Assembly: GCF_005144795.1 (NCBI RefSeq)
Contig: NZ_SWFJ01000002.1
Coordinates: 124,001 to 188,000 of the forward strand
Length of the DNA: 64,000 bases
Direction of reading: 5' to 3'
Source: Streptococcus mitis
GTDB taxonomy: Bacteria > Bacillota > Bacilli > Lactobacillales > Streptococcaceae
Part shown: one piece after another, positions 10,982-20,461 of the stretch
How positions within the stretch are numbered: the first letter of the stretch is position 1
Layout: each line of letters opens with the position of its first letter
The notes under the pieces: model-generated
What the model was told of the DNA's origin: nothing
Seen by the model: the letters and a program-made list of their open reading frames with translations, nothing else
Databases searched by the model: none
Translations under genes and position numbers: made by a program

Positions 10982-12902
10982 TCGCAACGCCTTCATTGTT
11001 ATCAGCTATAGACTCACTTGCTTCCTCTATACTTATCTGATCAAATGCATTTTTCAATGTTTCCAGAGTTTCAGTCTCTTCATAAGAACCCCGTAAGTAA
11101 TCTTCCAAAAGCGGTTTGAGGTAATCAGACCAGAGTAATTCATAGTCAAAATCTACATCCTTCAACTTAAGGAAATAACTTGGTCCGATATGATAATGAC
11201 TGTTTAGCTCCTGAACGTTCTCGATAGCAGCATTTAAGTTTCTTAAACGTTTTTTCGCTTCTTTTGCTTCATCACCGAGAACATCGTCTAGCATACCAAC
11301 TTGACTCTCGGAAGTAACTTCAACAAAACGGAAGCGACGACGCATAGCAAAATCAAAGGTATCTACCGAACGGTCAATATCATTCATTGTTCCAATTATG
11401 TAAACATTTTCGGGGATATAAAACTTTTCATCAGTTTCGTGTAGATTTGCATATTGGGTAGAAACACTTCCCTTTTCACCACGATAGCCAGGGTCAATAG
11501 AGAAAAAGAGTTCACCAAAAATCTTAGAAATCTCCCCACGGTTGATTTCATCGATGATGAAGACGAATTTCTTGTCTGTGTCAATTTCTGTTGGGGAAAC
11601 ATAGTCTTTCAAACCAAATCTCTTTCTCAATGTTTCTAGGACAGTTTTTCCACCACTTTTGTAGTATTCTTGCTTATTATAATTTTTATCTTTATACAAC
11701 TCGTAAACATATTTGCGAGGTAGTGACCATCCTGGAACACCACTATCATAATTTACTGACAAATTTTGTCTACTATTAACAGATAAGTAAGATGTTTTTG
11801 TTATATATTCTTTTTCTTCGGCAACATTTATATATTCTAAGTAAGAATCCCAAGCCTCATCAAAATTATCTTGTCCTCCAATCAATTGGGCTTCTTTTGC
11901 TTTCTGACAAAAATCTTTAAAAATACCATCTTGTAATTTAAATTCAATAGCTCCATCCCCATTTGATACCGGTCTCAACCCCTCTACAAAATCCGTATAA
12001 TCATAGGAAGGGTGAAATTGTACAAAGTCGATTTGATCTTCATTACCACCAGTTAGCTCTGCCGCAATTTCTTTAGCAAGATAAGTTTTTCCTGTGCCAG
12101 GAGCACCACGGAGGATGAGGTTTCTGGATTGTAGTAGAGTTTGACTCAATGGATGATAAATCTTATATTCTGCAAACATTTTTTCTTCTTTCTTTTCTTT
12201 ATCGTCTAGAAATTGTGTTGAATATTCAAATAAAATGCTTCCCAAAATTGAAGATGCTAGTTCAGGATAGGTTTTAGAAAATAGTTTACAAATCTCATGA
12301 TTCTGACGATAGGGTCCTCCTTGATTACTTTGAGGAATCAACCTATTCCAACATTCATTCTGACTATTCATATTTACTCCTAAAAAAGAATTGTTCTCAG
12401 AATAAATACAAAGTAATTTTGTCACCACAGCAGAACGACCAATAAATTCATTTGTGGACTTTTTCATATCAAATATAGGATTGTCAAAATCAAGTTTACT
12501 ACCGATTTGAATAATCTGATACAGATCTCTTTTTAGTTTATTAAAACGTTGCGCCAATTCAGATATAGGAATGATTTTATTAGCTTGATTTTTATAGCTT
12601 TGGGTATCCTCATTCCAATAAATACCAAATTTTGAAGAGCCTCCTCCTCCAATACCTAAAAATAAAGATTTGTATTTCCCCCTCTCAAGACTATAGCAAA
12701 AAGAATTACTTTTAGCACCTTTCCCAATAACATAATCATCGATAGACATGGTTAAAATTCTATCAAGTGGCCACTCTCTAAGAAATTCTTCACGTAATTG
12801 TTCATTGTAAATACTATATTTGGATGCATCTTCTCTTAATCTTATCTTATTTTCTTGGTACCAAGCATAAAAATCATCCAAACTAATTTTTCTTTTCAGC
12901 AT
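10962..12902 (-). CDS. mcrB: McrB-like AAA+ GTPase of a McrBC-type restriction system
   Basis: A 646-residue motor/specificity subunit. The AAA+ module has Walker A GAPGTGKT (about 266-273), Walker B FIIDEINRGE (about 448-457) and the McrB-type signature GTMNDIDRS (about 504-512), followed by MRRRF. An insert of roughly 85 residues rich in Tyr and Lys lies between Walker A and B. The first 240 residues form a separate N-terminal domain (YVIGKGA ... GIGGGGSSKFGIYW) that does not look like the E. coli McrB methylcytosine-binding domain. The ATG at 12902 is chosen over an upstream one because GGAG precedes it at proper spacing. No methyltransferase is adjacent, which fits a modification-dependent (type IV) enzyme. 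Base composition is more AT-rich than neighbours, suggesting acquisition. Confidence 0.88.
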   Translation of the reverse strand: MLKRKISLDDFYAWYQENKIRLREDASKYSIYNEQLREEFLREWPLDRILTMSIDDYVIGKGAKSNSFCYSLERGKYKSLFLGIGGGGSSKFGIYWNEDTQSYKNQANKIIPISELAQRFNKLKRDLYQIIQIGSKLDFDNPIFDMKKSTNEFIGRSAVVTKLLCIYSENNSFLGVNMNSQNECWNRLIPQSNQGGPYRQNHEICKLFSKTYPELASSILGSILFEYSTQFLDDKEKKEEKMFAEYKIYHPLSQTLLQSRNLILRGAPGTGKTYLAKEIAAELTGGNEDQIDFVQFHPSYDYTDFVEGLRPVSNGDGAIEFKLQDGIFKDFCQKAKEAQLIGGQDNFDEAWDSYLEYINVAEEKEYITKTSYLSVNSRQNLSVNYDSGVPGWSLPRKYVYELYKDKNYNKQEYYKSGGKTVLETLRKRFGLKDYVSPTEIDTDKKFVFIIDEINRGEISKIFGELFFSIDPGYRGEKGSVSTQYANLHETDEKFYIPENVYIIGTMNDIDRSVDTFDFAMRRRFRFVEVTSESQVGMLDDVLGDEAKEAKKRLRNLNAAIENVQELNSHYHIGPSYFLKLKDVDFDYELLWSDYLKPLLEDYLRGSYEETETLETLKNAFDQISIEEASESIADNNEGVANDNAYN

Positions 12903-12994
12903 CAATCTTACTCCTTTTATAATAATGTTCGAATAAAAAACTATATATTTCATATATAGAATATCATACCCTATAAAAAAAGAAAAGAATTTCT

Positions 12995-13050
12995 AAAGAA
13001 AAGCCTAGTGTAGGGTGGGGTATTCCCTCATAACACTAGACTTCTTTTTT
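12995..13050. terminator. bidirectional terminator between the leu operon and mcrB
   Basis: AGTCTAGTGT and ACACTAGGCT pair over 10 bp (one wobble) around a 21-base loop containing a small GGG/CCC hairpin. T-runs lie on both sides: TCTTTTTTATC on plus and TTTTCTTT on minus. On the minus strand it ends the leu-YrdC transcript. Confidence 0.75.
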
Positions 13051-13053
13051 ATC

Positions 13054-13833
13054 TTAATAATACTCTCCCTGACGGTAGTCCCATGAGTTAAAGGTGTCTG
13101 ACAGGTGCATCATAATCTTATCAATGTCAAGCCCTTTGCGGATTACAACTGGAGCTGGTGAAGTTGAACGTGCTCCTCCTTGTTCTGGGATGAGTTTACC
13201 GTCTTTATCAACCATAGAGACCATCACACCTTGCTCGTAGCGAGTTTCAATCGTTTTATCAGGTTGGATTGATGCCACGTAGTCGTCTGCCTCGATAACA
13301 AGGTCCACTGCTCCTTCGATACGTTCTCCGATTCCTTCAACCTTACCACGATTTCCTTTTCCAGAAGGATTTGCAGATGAAGCGTATACCATTTTTCCTT
13401 CTTCCCAAAGTTTGGCAGCCAATTGTTCACCAGCTTTCCCAAATTTGATAACAAAACAGCTAGTACCACGTACGTCCGTCATCAGTTCTTCACGGCCATC
13501 ACCGTATGCTTTTAGTTTTTCAAAGGCTTCTGGTTTCCAAGGAAGGATACAACCAAGAAGAATATCTTCGTCCCAATGTTTTTGGTAGAAGGCTTCAATT
13601 TCTGGGTTGAGTTGTGCTAAGGCGCGAAGCTCATCCATGCTACCACAGAGAACAACACCTGGTTTGTTACGGTTACGCTCTTTGGCTTCAAACTTGCGTT
13701 CAAGTCCTGCCTTATCGCTAGTCATGATGATATAACCGACTTTTGTAGGACAAACAATGCACCCTCCCTCACCTTTTAAAATGTCATAGCCTTCTTGTGA
13801 AAGTGTTCCGTTCCATTGAATGTGTTTTGTCAT
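13054..13833 (-). CDS. Sua5/YciO/YrdC-domain protein
   Basis: A 259-residue protein of the YrdC fold. The Sua5 and YrdC members make threonylcarbamoyl-AMP for the t6A modification of tRNA. Recognisable parts are the KxR-type substrate region KERNRNKPGVVL (about residues 52-63) and the SSANPSGKGNRG loop. The C-terminal 60 residues, ending SWDYRQGEYY, are an extension not found in minimal YrdC. It begins 27 bases after leuD stops and no terminator intervenes, so it is probably the last gene of the leu operon. It may be a paralogue with a different role from the essential tRNA enzyme; that cannot be decided from one window. Confidence 0.8.
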   Translation of the reverse strand: MTKHIQWNGTLSQEGYDILKGEGGCIVCPTKVGYIIMTSDKAGLERKFEAKERNRNKPGVVLCGSMDELRALAQLNPEIEAFYQKHWDEDILLGCILPWKPEAFEKLKAYGDGREELMTDVRGTSCFVIKFGKAGEQLAAKLWEEGKMVYASSANPSGKGNRGKVEGIGERIEGAVDLVIEADDYVASIQPDKTIETRYEQGVMVSMVDKDGKLIPEQGGARSTSPAPVVIRKGLDIDKIMMHLSDTFNSWDYRQGEYY

Positions 13834-13860
13834 AATTCTATTTCCTTTTCTAATTTTCTT

Positions 13861-14454
13861 CTAATCCTGCCAGTAGACTGGTCGTTGTTTTTCATAGGCA
13901 GCAATCAAATCTTCATACTGCAAAGTAATACCGATATCATCCAAACCATTTAAGAGTTTGTGTTTCCATTCGCTATCGATTTCGAAAGTGAATTCTCCAA
14001 CTGGTGAGATGATTTTTTGTTGCTCCAAGTCCACAGTTACCTGATCAGTCGGTTGTAGCTGGGCCAGTTTCTCTCTAACCTCTCTGGGCTGAACAATAGG
14101 CAACATGCCATTATTGAGTTCATTATTGTAATGAATATCCCCAAAAGACCCTGCTATCACGACTTTAAAACCATAGTCCGCTAGAGCCCAAGCTGCATGC
14201 TCCCTCGAAGACCCTGCCCCAAAGTTATCTCCTGAGATGAGAATACTGGCTTTCCGATATTCAGGTCGGTTAAAGACAAAGTCTGGGTCCTCAGTATAGA
14301 GATCGTCCAAATAACGCCAAGCATACATGAGGTACTTACCAAAGCCTTTTTTATCAATTAACTTTAGAAACTGCTTGGGTAGGATTTGGTCGGTGTCGAT
14401 GTTATCATTCATGAGAGGAACGGTCGTTCCTGTATAAACTGTGAATTTCTCCAT
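13861..14454 (-). CDS. leuD: 3-isopropylmalate dehydratase small subunit
   Basis: Pairs with LeuC to isomerise 2- to 3-isopropylmalate in leucine synthesis. The 197-residue swivel-domain protein shows [13 protein letters not shown] (about residues 18-30) and [17 protein letters not shown] (about 75-91), the LeuD substrate-binding signatures. It starts nine bases after the leuC stop codon. Full length. Confidence 0.97.
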   Translation of the reverse strand: MEKFTVYTGTTVPLMNDNIDTDQILPKQFLKLIDKKGFGKYLMYAWRYLDDLYTEDPDFVFNRPEYRKASILISGDNFGAGSSREHAAWALADYGFKVVIAGSFGDIHYNNELNNGMLPIVQPREVREKLAQLQPTDQVTVDLEQQKIISPVGEFTFEIDSEWKHKLLNGLDDIGITLQYEDLIAAYEKQRPVYWQD

Positions 14455-14463
14455 ATCCTCTCC

Positions 14464-15846
14464 TTACTGGGCCTCTGGCATTAGCCGAACATCTACGAAG
14501 CGCCCTGCGATAGCTGCCGCAGCTGCCATGGCTGGACTACAGAGATGAGTCTTAGCGCCAAAGCCTTGTCTGTCCTCAAAGTTTCGATTGCTTGTTGAGG
14601 CACAATGGACACCATCAGGAACCTTGTCTGGATTCATCCCTAGGCACATAGAGCAACCCGGGTCTCTCCATTCAAAGCCAGCATCTAAGAAAACTTTATC
14701 CAAGCCCAACTTCTCAGCAGCTCGTTTGACAGGACGAGAACCTGGGACTACGATAGCCGTTAAGTTGGGAGCAATTTTCTTCCCTTTGACAAATCGCGCA
14801 GCCAGTTGCAAGTCGCTGAGACGAGCATTTGTACAAGAGCCGATAAAGATATAACCTAGTTCAATATCTGCTGGCTTTTGACCAGGCTCCAAATCCATAT
14901 AATTGTAGGCTCGTTCATCATTCATATCCTTAATTTCTGGGAAGCTACTGTCAAAGTCAACCCCCATAGCAGGGTTGGTTCCCCAGGTCACCATAGGAGC
15001 AAGGTCTGAGACATCCATATGAATAACCTTATCGTAAACAGCATCATCATCACTGACAATTGTTTTCCAATCAGCCACAGCCTCTTCAAAGTCCTCTGGA
15101 ATACACTCGCGACCCTTGAGATAATCATAGGTGGTTTGATCCGGATTCATAATCCCCATCTTAGATCCAAACTCGATGGACATATTGCAGATGGTCATGC
15201 GTTCTTCCATGCTCAGTGCATCAATTGCTTGTCCCCGATATTCCACCACGTAGCCTACACCGCAAGCAACGCCGTACTTGGCAATCAAGGCTAAAATGAA
15301 ATCCTTGGAATAAACTCCTTTTTGAGGAACTCCAGTGAATTCAACCAACATTTTCTTAGGTTTAACCTGCCAGAGGGTCTGGGTAGCGAAGACATGCTCA
15401 ACCTCACTAGTCCCAATCCCAAAGGCGATGGCTCCGAAAGCTCCGTGGGTTGCTGTGTGACTGTCTCCACAGACAATGAATTTTCCTGGTTGGGTCCGTC
15501 CTGTCTCTGGACCAACCATGTGAACAATCCCCTGCTTTTCTGAACCGTGGGCCGCATGTTCAATCCCAAACTCCTCAACATTTTCAGCTAGTTTATCAAT
15601 TTGCGCTTTAGAAATTACATCTCGAATATCATAGATATTGACCGTCGGGACATTGTGGTCAAAGGTTCCAAATGTCAAGTCTGGTCGTCTCAATCTGCGA
15701 CCTGCGTCTCGTAATCCTTGAAAAGCCTGAGGACTGGTCACCTCGTGAATATAGTGCTGATCCACATACATGAGTTGGGGTTGCCCCTCTTCACCTGTGA
15801 TGACATGGCGGTCCCATAATTTATCAAAAATCGATTTTCCTGCCAT
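14464..15846 (-). CDS. leuC: 3-isopropylmalate dehydratase large subunit
   Basis: The aconitase-family catalytic subunit holding a [4Fe-4S] cluster. The three ligand cysteines are present in [11 protein letters not shown] and GCSMCLGMN. The 460-residue protein opens [16 protein letters not shown] and has the [20 protein letters not shown] signature near residue 130. It begins three bases after the DUF1294 gene and is part of the leuABCD operon. Confidence 0.97.
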   Translation of the reverse strand: MAGKSIFDKLWDRHVITGEEGQPQLMYVDQHYIHEVTSPQAFQGLRDAGRRLRRPDLTFGTFDHNVPTVNIYDIRDVISKAQIDKLAENVEEFGIEHAAHGSEKQGIVHMVGPETGRTQPGKFIVCGDSHTATHGAFGAIAFGIGTSEVEHVFATQTLWQVKPKKMLVEFTGVPQKGVYSKDFILALIAKYGVACGVGYVVEYRGQAIDALSMEERMTICNMSIEFGSKMGIMNPDQTTYDYLKGRECIPEDFEEAVADWKTIVSDDDAVYDKVIHMDVSDLAPMVTWGTNPAMGVDFDSSFPEIKDMNDERAYNYMDLEPGQKPADIELGYIFIGSCTNARLSDLQLAARFVKGKKIAPNLTAIVVPGSRPVKRAAEKLGLDKVFLDAGFEWRDPGCSMCLGMNPDKVPDGVHCASTSNRNFEDRQGFGAKTHLCSPAMAAAAAIAGRFVDVRLMPEAQ

Positions 15847-15849
15847 CCA

Positions 15850-16119
15850 TTACCTCCAAATAACATATAAGGCTACTAGTGTGGTCACCATCCCGAGAAA
15901 CCAAACCGTTTTAAAGTACCATTTTCTAGTCTTGTGGTGAAAAATGATTCCTGCTAACCAGGCACCAAAGCCACCACAAGTAAAGGCTAAAATGAGTAAG
16001 ATTTTCTCAGGGATGCGCCAAGCTCTTCTCCTTGCCTTGGATTTGTCAATGCCATAAATCAAGAAAACCATGACATTCCAAATCAAAAGGACTAGAGTAA
16101 TTCCTTCGTTTAGTTTCAT
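15850..16119 (-). CDS. DUF1294-family membrane protein inside the leu operon
   Basis: An 89-residue protein with three predicted membrane segments (about residues 6-23, 41-59 and 69-86). The DUF1294 features are present: YGIDKSKARRRAWRIPEKIL and the C-terminal HHKTRKWYFK. Its start overlaps the leuB stop by four bases and leuC begins three bases after it ends, so it is translated as part of the leu message. Function is unknown. Its place between two enzyme genes might mean a role in branched-chain amino acid physiology or only convenient expression. Confidence 0.75.
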   Translation of the reverse strand: MKLNEGITLVLLIWNVMVFLIYGIDKSKARRRAWRIPEKILLILAFTCGGFGAWLAGIIFHHKTRKWYFKTVWFLGMVTTLVALYVIWR

Positions 16120-17153
16120 AATCTTTCAATGATGGCTTCTGTCATTTCCTTGGTCGAAGCCTGTCCTCCTAAATCTCTAGTTAAAATGCTAGATGCTAAA
16201 CTTACCTCAACAGCATGCTCGACACGCTCTGCATCCTCATAACGTCCAAAGCTGTCTCTCAGCATCATGGCCACTGATAAAATCATGGAGATAGGATTAG
16301 CAATTCCTTGACCAGCAATATCAGGTGCTGAACCGTGAATAGGTTCATAGAGACTTGGTCCATTTTCAGAATGACTGGCTGATGGCATAACTCCAAGTGT
16401 GCCAGATAGAACGCTTGATTCATCTGAGAGAATATCTCCGAAAAGATTCTCCGTCACGATGACATCAAACTTGGCAGGATTGGTAATCATAAGCATAGCA
16501 GCTGAGTCTACTAGCTGGTGTTCCAAGGTTACATCTGGAAAATCCTGCGCAACCTCCTCAGCCACTTTTCTCCAGAGTTTTGAAGTTGCCAACACGTTTT
16601 GCTTATCAATGCTAGTAACGATTTTTCTCCGATTTCTTGCGATTTCAAAGGCTTTACGAAGAATCCGTTCCACCTCCTCATAGCTATAGTCGTTAATATC
16701 ACGCGCTTTGCTCTCTTCAAGGATATGATCTCCAAAGTAAATCCCGCCTGTCAACTCACGCACCACGACAAAATCTACACCAGCAATTCGTTCCGATTTG
16801 AGTGGTGACAAATGCTTGAGACTGTCAAAGATTTTTACAGGGCGAATATTAGCGTAAAGATTGAGTTCCTTACGGAGAGCCAGCAAGCCTTGTTCAGGCC
16901 GAACCGCTGCTCTATCATACTGAGGACTACCGATGGCCGCTAGGAGAATGGCATCTGCTTCACGACATACCTTGAGGGTTTCATCAGGTAAGGGATGCCC
17001 TGCAGCATCGATACCTGCACCTCCAAAAGGTCGTCTATCAATCTCATAGTCAAAACCTGTTTTTTCAGCTAGGGCTTCCAGAACCTCTAAACCAGCCTCC
17101 ATGATTTCTGGGCCAATTCCGTCCCCTGCTAGAGCTACTATTTTCTTTGTCAT
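16116..17153 (-). CDS. leuB: 3-isopropylmalate dehydrogenase
   Basis: Oxidatively decarboxylates 3-isopropylmalate with NAD to the leucine precursor 2-ketoisocaproate. The 345-residue protein has the GDGIGPEIMEAGLEVL start, the substrate arginines in LNLYANIRPVK and the metal-site region VTENLFGDILSDESSVL (around residue 235). It lies 11 bases behind leuA and overlaps the next gene by four bases. Confidence 0.97.
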   Translation of the reverse strand: MTKKIVALAGDGIGPEIMEAGLEVLEALAEKTGFDYEIDRRPFGGAGIDAAGHPLPDETLKVCREADAILLAAIGSPQYDRAAVRPEQGLLALRKELNLYANIRPVKIFDSLKHLSPLKSERIAGVDFVVVRELTGGIYFGDHILEESKARDINDYSYEEVERILRKAFEIARNRRKIVTSIDKQNVLATSKLWRKVAEEVAQDFPDVTLEHQLVDSAAMLMITNPAKFDVIVTENLFGDILSDESSVLSGTLGVMPSASHSENGPSLYEPIHGSAPDIAGQGIANPISMILSVAMMLRDSFGRYEDAERVEHAVEVSLASSILTRDLGGQASTKEMTEAIIERL

Positions 17154-17164
17154 AGCCTTCTCCT

Positions 17165-18727
17165 TTACACACTAGGCATATCGCGGTAAGAAACACTGCG
17201 TCCTATCTCACCAGCATTCTCTTTTTGAACAAAGGTATTAGCATTGATGTAGGCAATAGCAGATGCTTTCAGTACATCGAAATCAAGCCCTGCTGCATTA
17301 AAGATGGTTTCTGTATCTCTATTTTCAACAGTGACCAAAACCCGAGCTTGGGCATCGATTCCATCTGTCACAGCGTCAATAGTGTAAGACACCAAGCGAA
17401 CGGATTGATTAAAGAACTTGTCGATAGCGTTAAAGATAGCCTCAACAGAACCTTGCCCTGTTGCATTAAATTCGACCTTCTCACCATCCATATTGGCTAG
17501 GCTAACGAGTGCTTCAATGTCATTATCTGCATGAGTTTGAAGTTGTAAATCATCAAAGTGGAATCCTTCAGGGTTTTCAACCATGGTTCCAGCTACCAGA
17601 GCACGAATATCTGCATCTGTGATTTCTTGTTTCTTATCAGCCAGCGCCTTGAATTTAGCAAAGAGTGGCTGGATGTCCTCTTCTGTAAAGTCTAGTGCTA
17701 ATTCTCTTAGTTTTTCAACAAAGGCATGGCGACCAGACAATTTTCCAAGCGGTAGACTATTACTCTTAACACCAACCAATTCAGGGGTGATAATCTCATA
17801 AGTAAGAGGATTTTTAAGGACTCCGTCTTGGTGAATACCAGATTCGTGAGAGAAGGCATTGCCACCAACGACGGCCTTATTTTTAGGAACTGGAATACCT
17901 GAGAAGCGAGAAACCATTTCTGACGTATTGATGGTTTCATTTAAAACAATACTAGTTTCTGCTTGATAGTAATCTTGGCGAATATTGAGGGCCACTGCTA
18001 TTTCTTCCAAAGCAGCATTTCCAGCTCGCTCACCAATACCATTGATGGTTCCTTCGACTCGCCCTGCCCCATTCTTGACGGCAGCCAGGCTATTAGCGAC
18101 TGCCATCCCAAGATCATCATGACAGTGAGACGAATAGATAATCTGGCGATCCGTCTTAACATTCTCAATCAAGTATTTAAAAAGAGCCCCGTATTCTTCT
18201 GGTGTGGTGAATCCAACTGTATCAGGAATATTGATATAAGTCGCACCTGCATCTACCGCTGTTTGAACAACTTGCAAGAGGAAATCCAATTCTGTTCTAG
18301 TCGCATCCTCTGGAGAGAATTCAACCACTTCAAACTTAGAACAGGCATATGAAACATGCTCCTTAATAGCTTCTAAAATCTCTTCCTTGCTCTTATTGAG
18401 CTTATACTTACGATGAATCGGACTGGTAGCGATAAAGACGTGAATCTGTGGATACTTGGCATCCTTAAGTGCTTCATAACAAGCGTCAATATCTGATTTA
18501 ACAGAGCGTGCTAATCCAGTTACAGCTGTTTTCTTCAAAACCTTGGCAATCTCCTGAACTGCTGTGAATGAATCAGGACTCGCCGCCGGAAAACCAGCTT
18601 CAATGGCTGAAATGCCCCATTTCTCCAGCTGCCTTGCAATGGCAATTTTTTCCTTGATTGAAAAGTTAACACCTGGTGTCTGTTCCCCATCCCGAAGACT
18701 GGTATCTAGAAATTCAACTGTTCTCAT
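17165..18727 (-). CDS. leuA: 2-isopropylmalate synthase
   Basis: Condenses 2-ketoisovalerate with acetyl-CoA, the committed step to leucine. The HMGL-like TIM barrel begins [18 protein letters not shown] and includes the metal-binding [14 protein letters not shown]. The C-terminal allosteric domain that senses leucine is present (about residues 390-510, including [18 protein letters not shown]). At 520 residues it is full length. It is first in the operon, expressed through a leader with attenuator, promoter and CodY-box. Confidence 0.97.
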   Translation of the reverse strand: MRTVEFLDTSLRDGEQTPGVNFSIKEKIAIARQLEKWGISAIEAGFPAASPDSFTAVQEIAKVLKKTAVTGLARSVKSDIDACYEALKDAKYPQIHVFIATSPIHRKYKLNKSKEEILEAIKEHVSYACSKFEVVEFSPEDATRTELDFLLQVVQTAVDAGATYINIPDTVGFTTPEEYGALFKYLIENVKTDRQIIYSSHCHDDLGMAVANSLAAVKNGAGRVEGTINGIGERAGNAALEEIAVALNIRQDYYQAETSIVLNETINTSEMVSRFSGIPVPKNKAVVGGNAFSHESGIHQDGVLKNPLTYEIITPELVGVKSNSLPLGKLSGRHAFVEKLRELALDFTEEDIQPLFAKFKALADKKQEITDADIRALVAGTMVENPEGFHFDDLQLQTHADNDIEALVSLANMDGEKVEFNATGQGSVEAIFNAIDKFFNQSVRLVSYTIDAVTDGIDAQARVLVTVENRDTETIFNAAGLDFDVLKASAIAYINANTFVQKENAGEIGRSVSYRDMPSV

Positions 18728-18754
18728 AAGATTTCCCCTTTTCCAAATATGGTT

Positions 18755-18791
18755 AAAAAAACATCTCGCTCAGAAACCCAAGCGAGATGTT
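18755..18791 (-). terminator. attenuator terminator in the leuA leader
   Basis: AACATCTCGCT and AGCGAGATGTT make a perfect 11-bp stem with a ten-base loop and a following run of T on the minus strand, 28 bases before leuA. It sits after the leader peptide and competes with an alternative pairing upstream. Confidence 0.88.
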
Positions 18792-18844
18792 GATTTACTC
18801 CCGCTTGGTAAGCCAAACAGGACTAATGCATTTTGCACTAGCCC
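18778..18844 (-). promoter_or_regulatory. alternative pairings of the leu attenuator
   Basis: On the minus strand CCAAGCG (18802-18808) can pair with CGCTTGG (18778-18784), which removes half of the terminator's 5' arm and so acts as an antiterminator. An upstream hairpin, GGGCTAGTGCA with TGCATTAGTCC (18820-18844, with wobbles), overlaps the leader stop codon, where a ribosome would disrupt it. The arrangement is that of classical amino-acid attenuation; the exact switching order is inferred. Confidence 0.6.
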
Positions 18845-18891
18845 GAGTATCTCAACAACAAAGCAAATTGATTAAACTTAGCTGTTTTCAT
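18838..18891 (-). CDS. leucine leader peptide
   Basis: A 17-codon reading frame, MKTAKFNQFALLLRYSG, preceded by AAGGAG eight to nine bases before the ATG. It contains three consecutive leucine codons, all TTG (residues 11-13). It lies between the leuA promoter and the attenuator, so ribosome stalling at scarce leucyl-tRNA would control folding downstream. Too short for usual gene finding. Confidence 0.82.
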   Translation of the reverse strand: MKTAKFNQFALLLRYSG

Positions 18892-18927
18892 GTTTGACTT
18901 TCTCCTTCGTTTGATATCTTGTCTAGT

Positions 18928-18956
18928 ATTTTAGCATAGGCAAAAGTAGTTGTCAA
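18928..18956 (-). promoter_or_regulatory. promoter of the leu operon
   Basis: TTGACA (18951-18956), 17 bases, TAAAAT (18928-18933) on the minus strand, 37 bases before the leader peptide start codon. Confidence 0.85.
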
Positions 18957-18968
18957 TAAAAAATCCAA

Positions 18969-18983
18969 TATTTTCTGAAAATT
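18969..18983. promoter_or_regulatory. CodY-box upstream of the leu promoter
   Basis: TATTTTCTGAAAATT matches the CodY consensus AATTTTCWGAAAATT at 14 of 15 positions, 12 bases upstream of the -35. CodY with branched-chain amino acids represses such promoters in streptococci. Confidence 0.8.
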
Positions 18984-19038
18984 TCTTCAGTAAAGAATAT
19001 TTCGCTAATTGAAAGTTATTGAAAATCCTTGAAAGGTT

Positions 19039-19695
19039 TTATTTTTTAATAGTTAAATTCCAGCTTCTTTCTATCAATTCCAGTACTTCTTCATCTGATA
19101 AAGTATCATCAAGCGCCACACTAATCCAGTAGCGTTTATTCATATGAAAGGCTGGATAAATTCCCTTTTTTGAAAGTAAGTCAACTACTTGGTCATGCTT
19201 GAGGTTGACTGCTTCCACCTGTCCTTCTCTGCCCTTTTCCAGCTTATCCCAAGAGATTTTCATCAAAACGGCATACCACTTTTGATTGCCTTCATGTCTT
19301 AACACTGCCGTATCAGGCGATTTCTCCCACAGATATTCCAACTGGTTTCCATACTTTTCCTGAACCTGAGCCATGATACGCTTAGTCTGAGAACAGATAA
19401 AATCCTGCACATCAAAACAGGCCTTCCGAATCTGGTAAAGAATCTCCAAACAAGCCTCACGGACACTTCCTACAAAACTTCCCCTCATACTTTCCATATG
19501 GACTTGAGGATATAGGTCGCCCGTTTCCTGGTCAAAGACTTGAAAGTTCACATTATCAGCAGTAATGGACACAGTCATGACAAAGTCACCCTGCAAAATC
19601 TGGCAACTATAGGTCCAGACTCCACTATTTTCTACAAAACCAAAAGCATGAGCCTTTTCTTGATTAAACTGATAGGATTTAAAAATTTCAAACAT
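19039..19695 (-). CDS. MmcQ/YjbR-family protein
   Basis: A 218-residue protein whose C-terminal half (about 110-218) is the MmcQ/YjbR fold, seen in LKHDQVVDLLSKKGIYPAFH, NKRYWISVALDD and a final helical segment. This domain resembles the CyaY fold and is often called DNA-binding, with little evidence of function. The N-terminal half (from MFEIFKSYQFNQEKAHAFGF) is a separate beta-rich region found in streptococcal relatives. It is on its own between the leu leader and cutC. Confidence 0.75.
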   Translation of the reverse strand: MFEIFKSYQFNQEKAHAFGFVENSGVWTYSCQILQGDFVMTVSITADNVNFQVFDQETGDLYPQVHMESMRGSFVGSVREACLEILYQIRKACFDVQDFICSQTKRIMAQVQEKYGNQLEYLWEKSPDTAVLRHEGNQKWYAVLMKISWDKLEKGREGQVEAVNLKHDQVVDLLSKKGIYPAFHMNKRYWISVALDDTLSDEEVLELIERSWNLTIKK

Positions 19696-19738
19696 AAGTG
19701 AAAACTGCTACCCAAAGCTAGCAGTTCCTTTCTATTTT

Positions 19739-20371
19739 TTAAAAGACAACCTTGGTTCCGTGCAATTGTGTCACGTCCAACAGGTCAATAAAGGTTTGAC
19801 GGTTGTCAAGGTCAATCCCCCCACCTGGTAGAATTTCAATTTTACCTTTAGCATGCTCCAAAATTCTGTGATAGTGAGCAAAGCGTTTCTCTAGCGAATC
19901 TCCAGACACACCCGCACGAGTCAGGATTCGAGTGACTCCAGCTTGACTGAGCCAGTCAATAGCTTCCAGTTGATCATCATCACTCAATTCATCAAAGGCC
20001 ATGTGGAAGACAATTTCCATTCCTTTTGATGCAGCTATCAACTTCTCAAGATTAGGCTTATCCAACTTCTTATCAGCAGTTAAAGCCCCAAAAACAATCC
20101 CTTGACTTCCAGCCTGGGCAGTCAAACGAATGTCTTCTAGCATAATAGCAATTTCTAGGTCATTATAGACAAAGTCGCCACCACGTGGACGAATCATGGT
20201 CATGATGGTCGTATCGTAGTTAGCTGCCAATTCAACCGCTGCCTTGGTCACTCCATAGCTGGGCGTTGTCCCACCAACTGCTAGATTATCACAGAGTTCG
20301 ATTCGGCGAGCTCCAGCCTCCATAGCTTTTTCAAGCAAGGTCACATTTTCAGCACAAAATTCGTAAATCAT
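19739..20371 (-). CDS. cutC: CutC-family protein
   Basis: A 210-residue TIM-barrel protein of the CutC family, named for copper tolerance in E. coli, though the biochemical role is unsettled. Family landmarks are AGARRIELCDNLAVGGTTPS (about residues 20-39), MIRPRGGDFVYND and GALTADKKLD. It is somewhat shorter than the about 240 residues of many CutC proteins, ending at LHGTKVVF. A ribosome-binding site AAGGAG precedes the ATG. Confidence 0.88.
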   Translation of the reverse strand: MIYEFCAENVTLLEKAMEAGARRIELCDNLAVGGTTPSYGVTKAAVELAANYDTTIMTMIRPRGGDFVYNDLEIAIMLEDIRLTAQAGSQGIVFGALTADKKLDKPNLEKLIAASKGMEIVFHMAFDELSDDDQLEAIDWLSQAGVTRILTRAGVSGDSLEKRFAHYHRILEHAKGKIEILPGGGIDLDNRQTFIDLLDVTQLHGTKVVF

Positions 20372-20461
20372 TTGATTCTCCTTGATTATTACTTTGAATT
20401 TATTATATCATATTATTGTGAATATGCTTTCATTTATATCAAGGAAAATTGCTACTATTTT

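Noticed and set aside
18792-18927. A T-box leader before leuA
   Set aside because: No T-box motif (AGGGTGGNACCGCG-like) is present; a short Leu-rich reading frame with attenuator explains the leader better.
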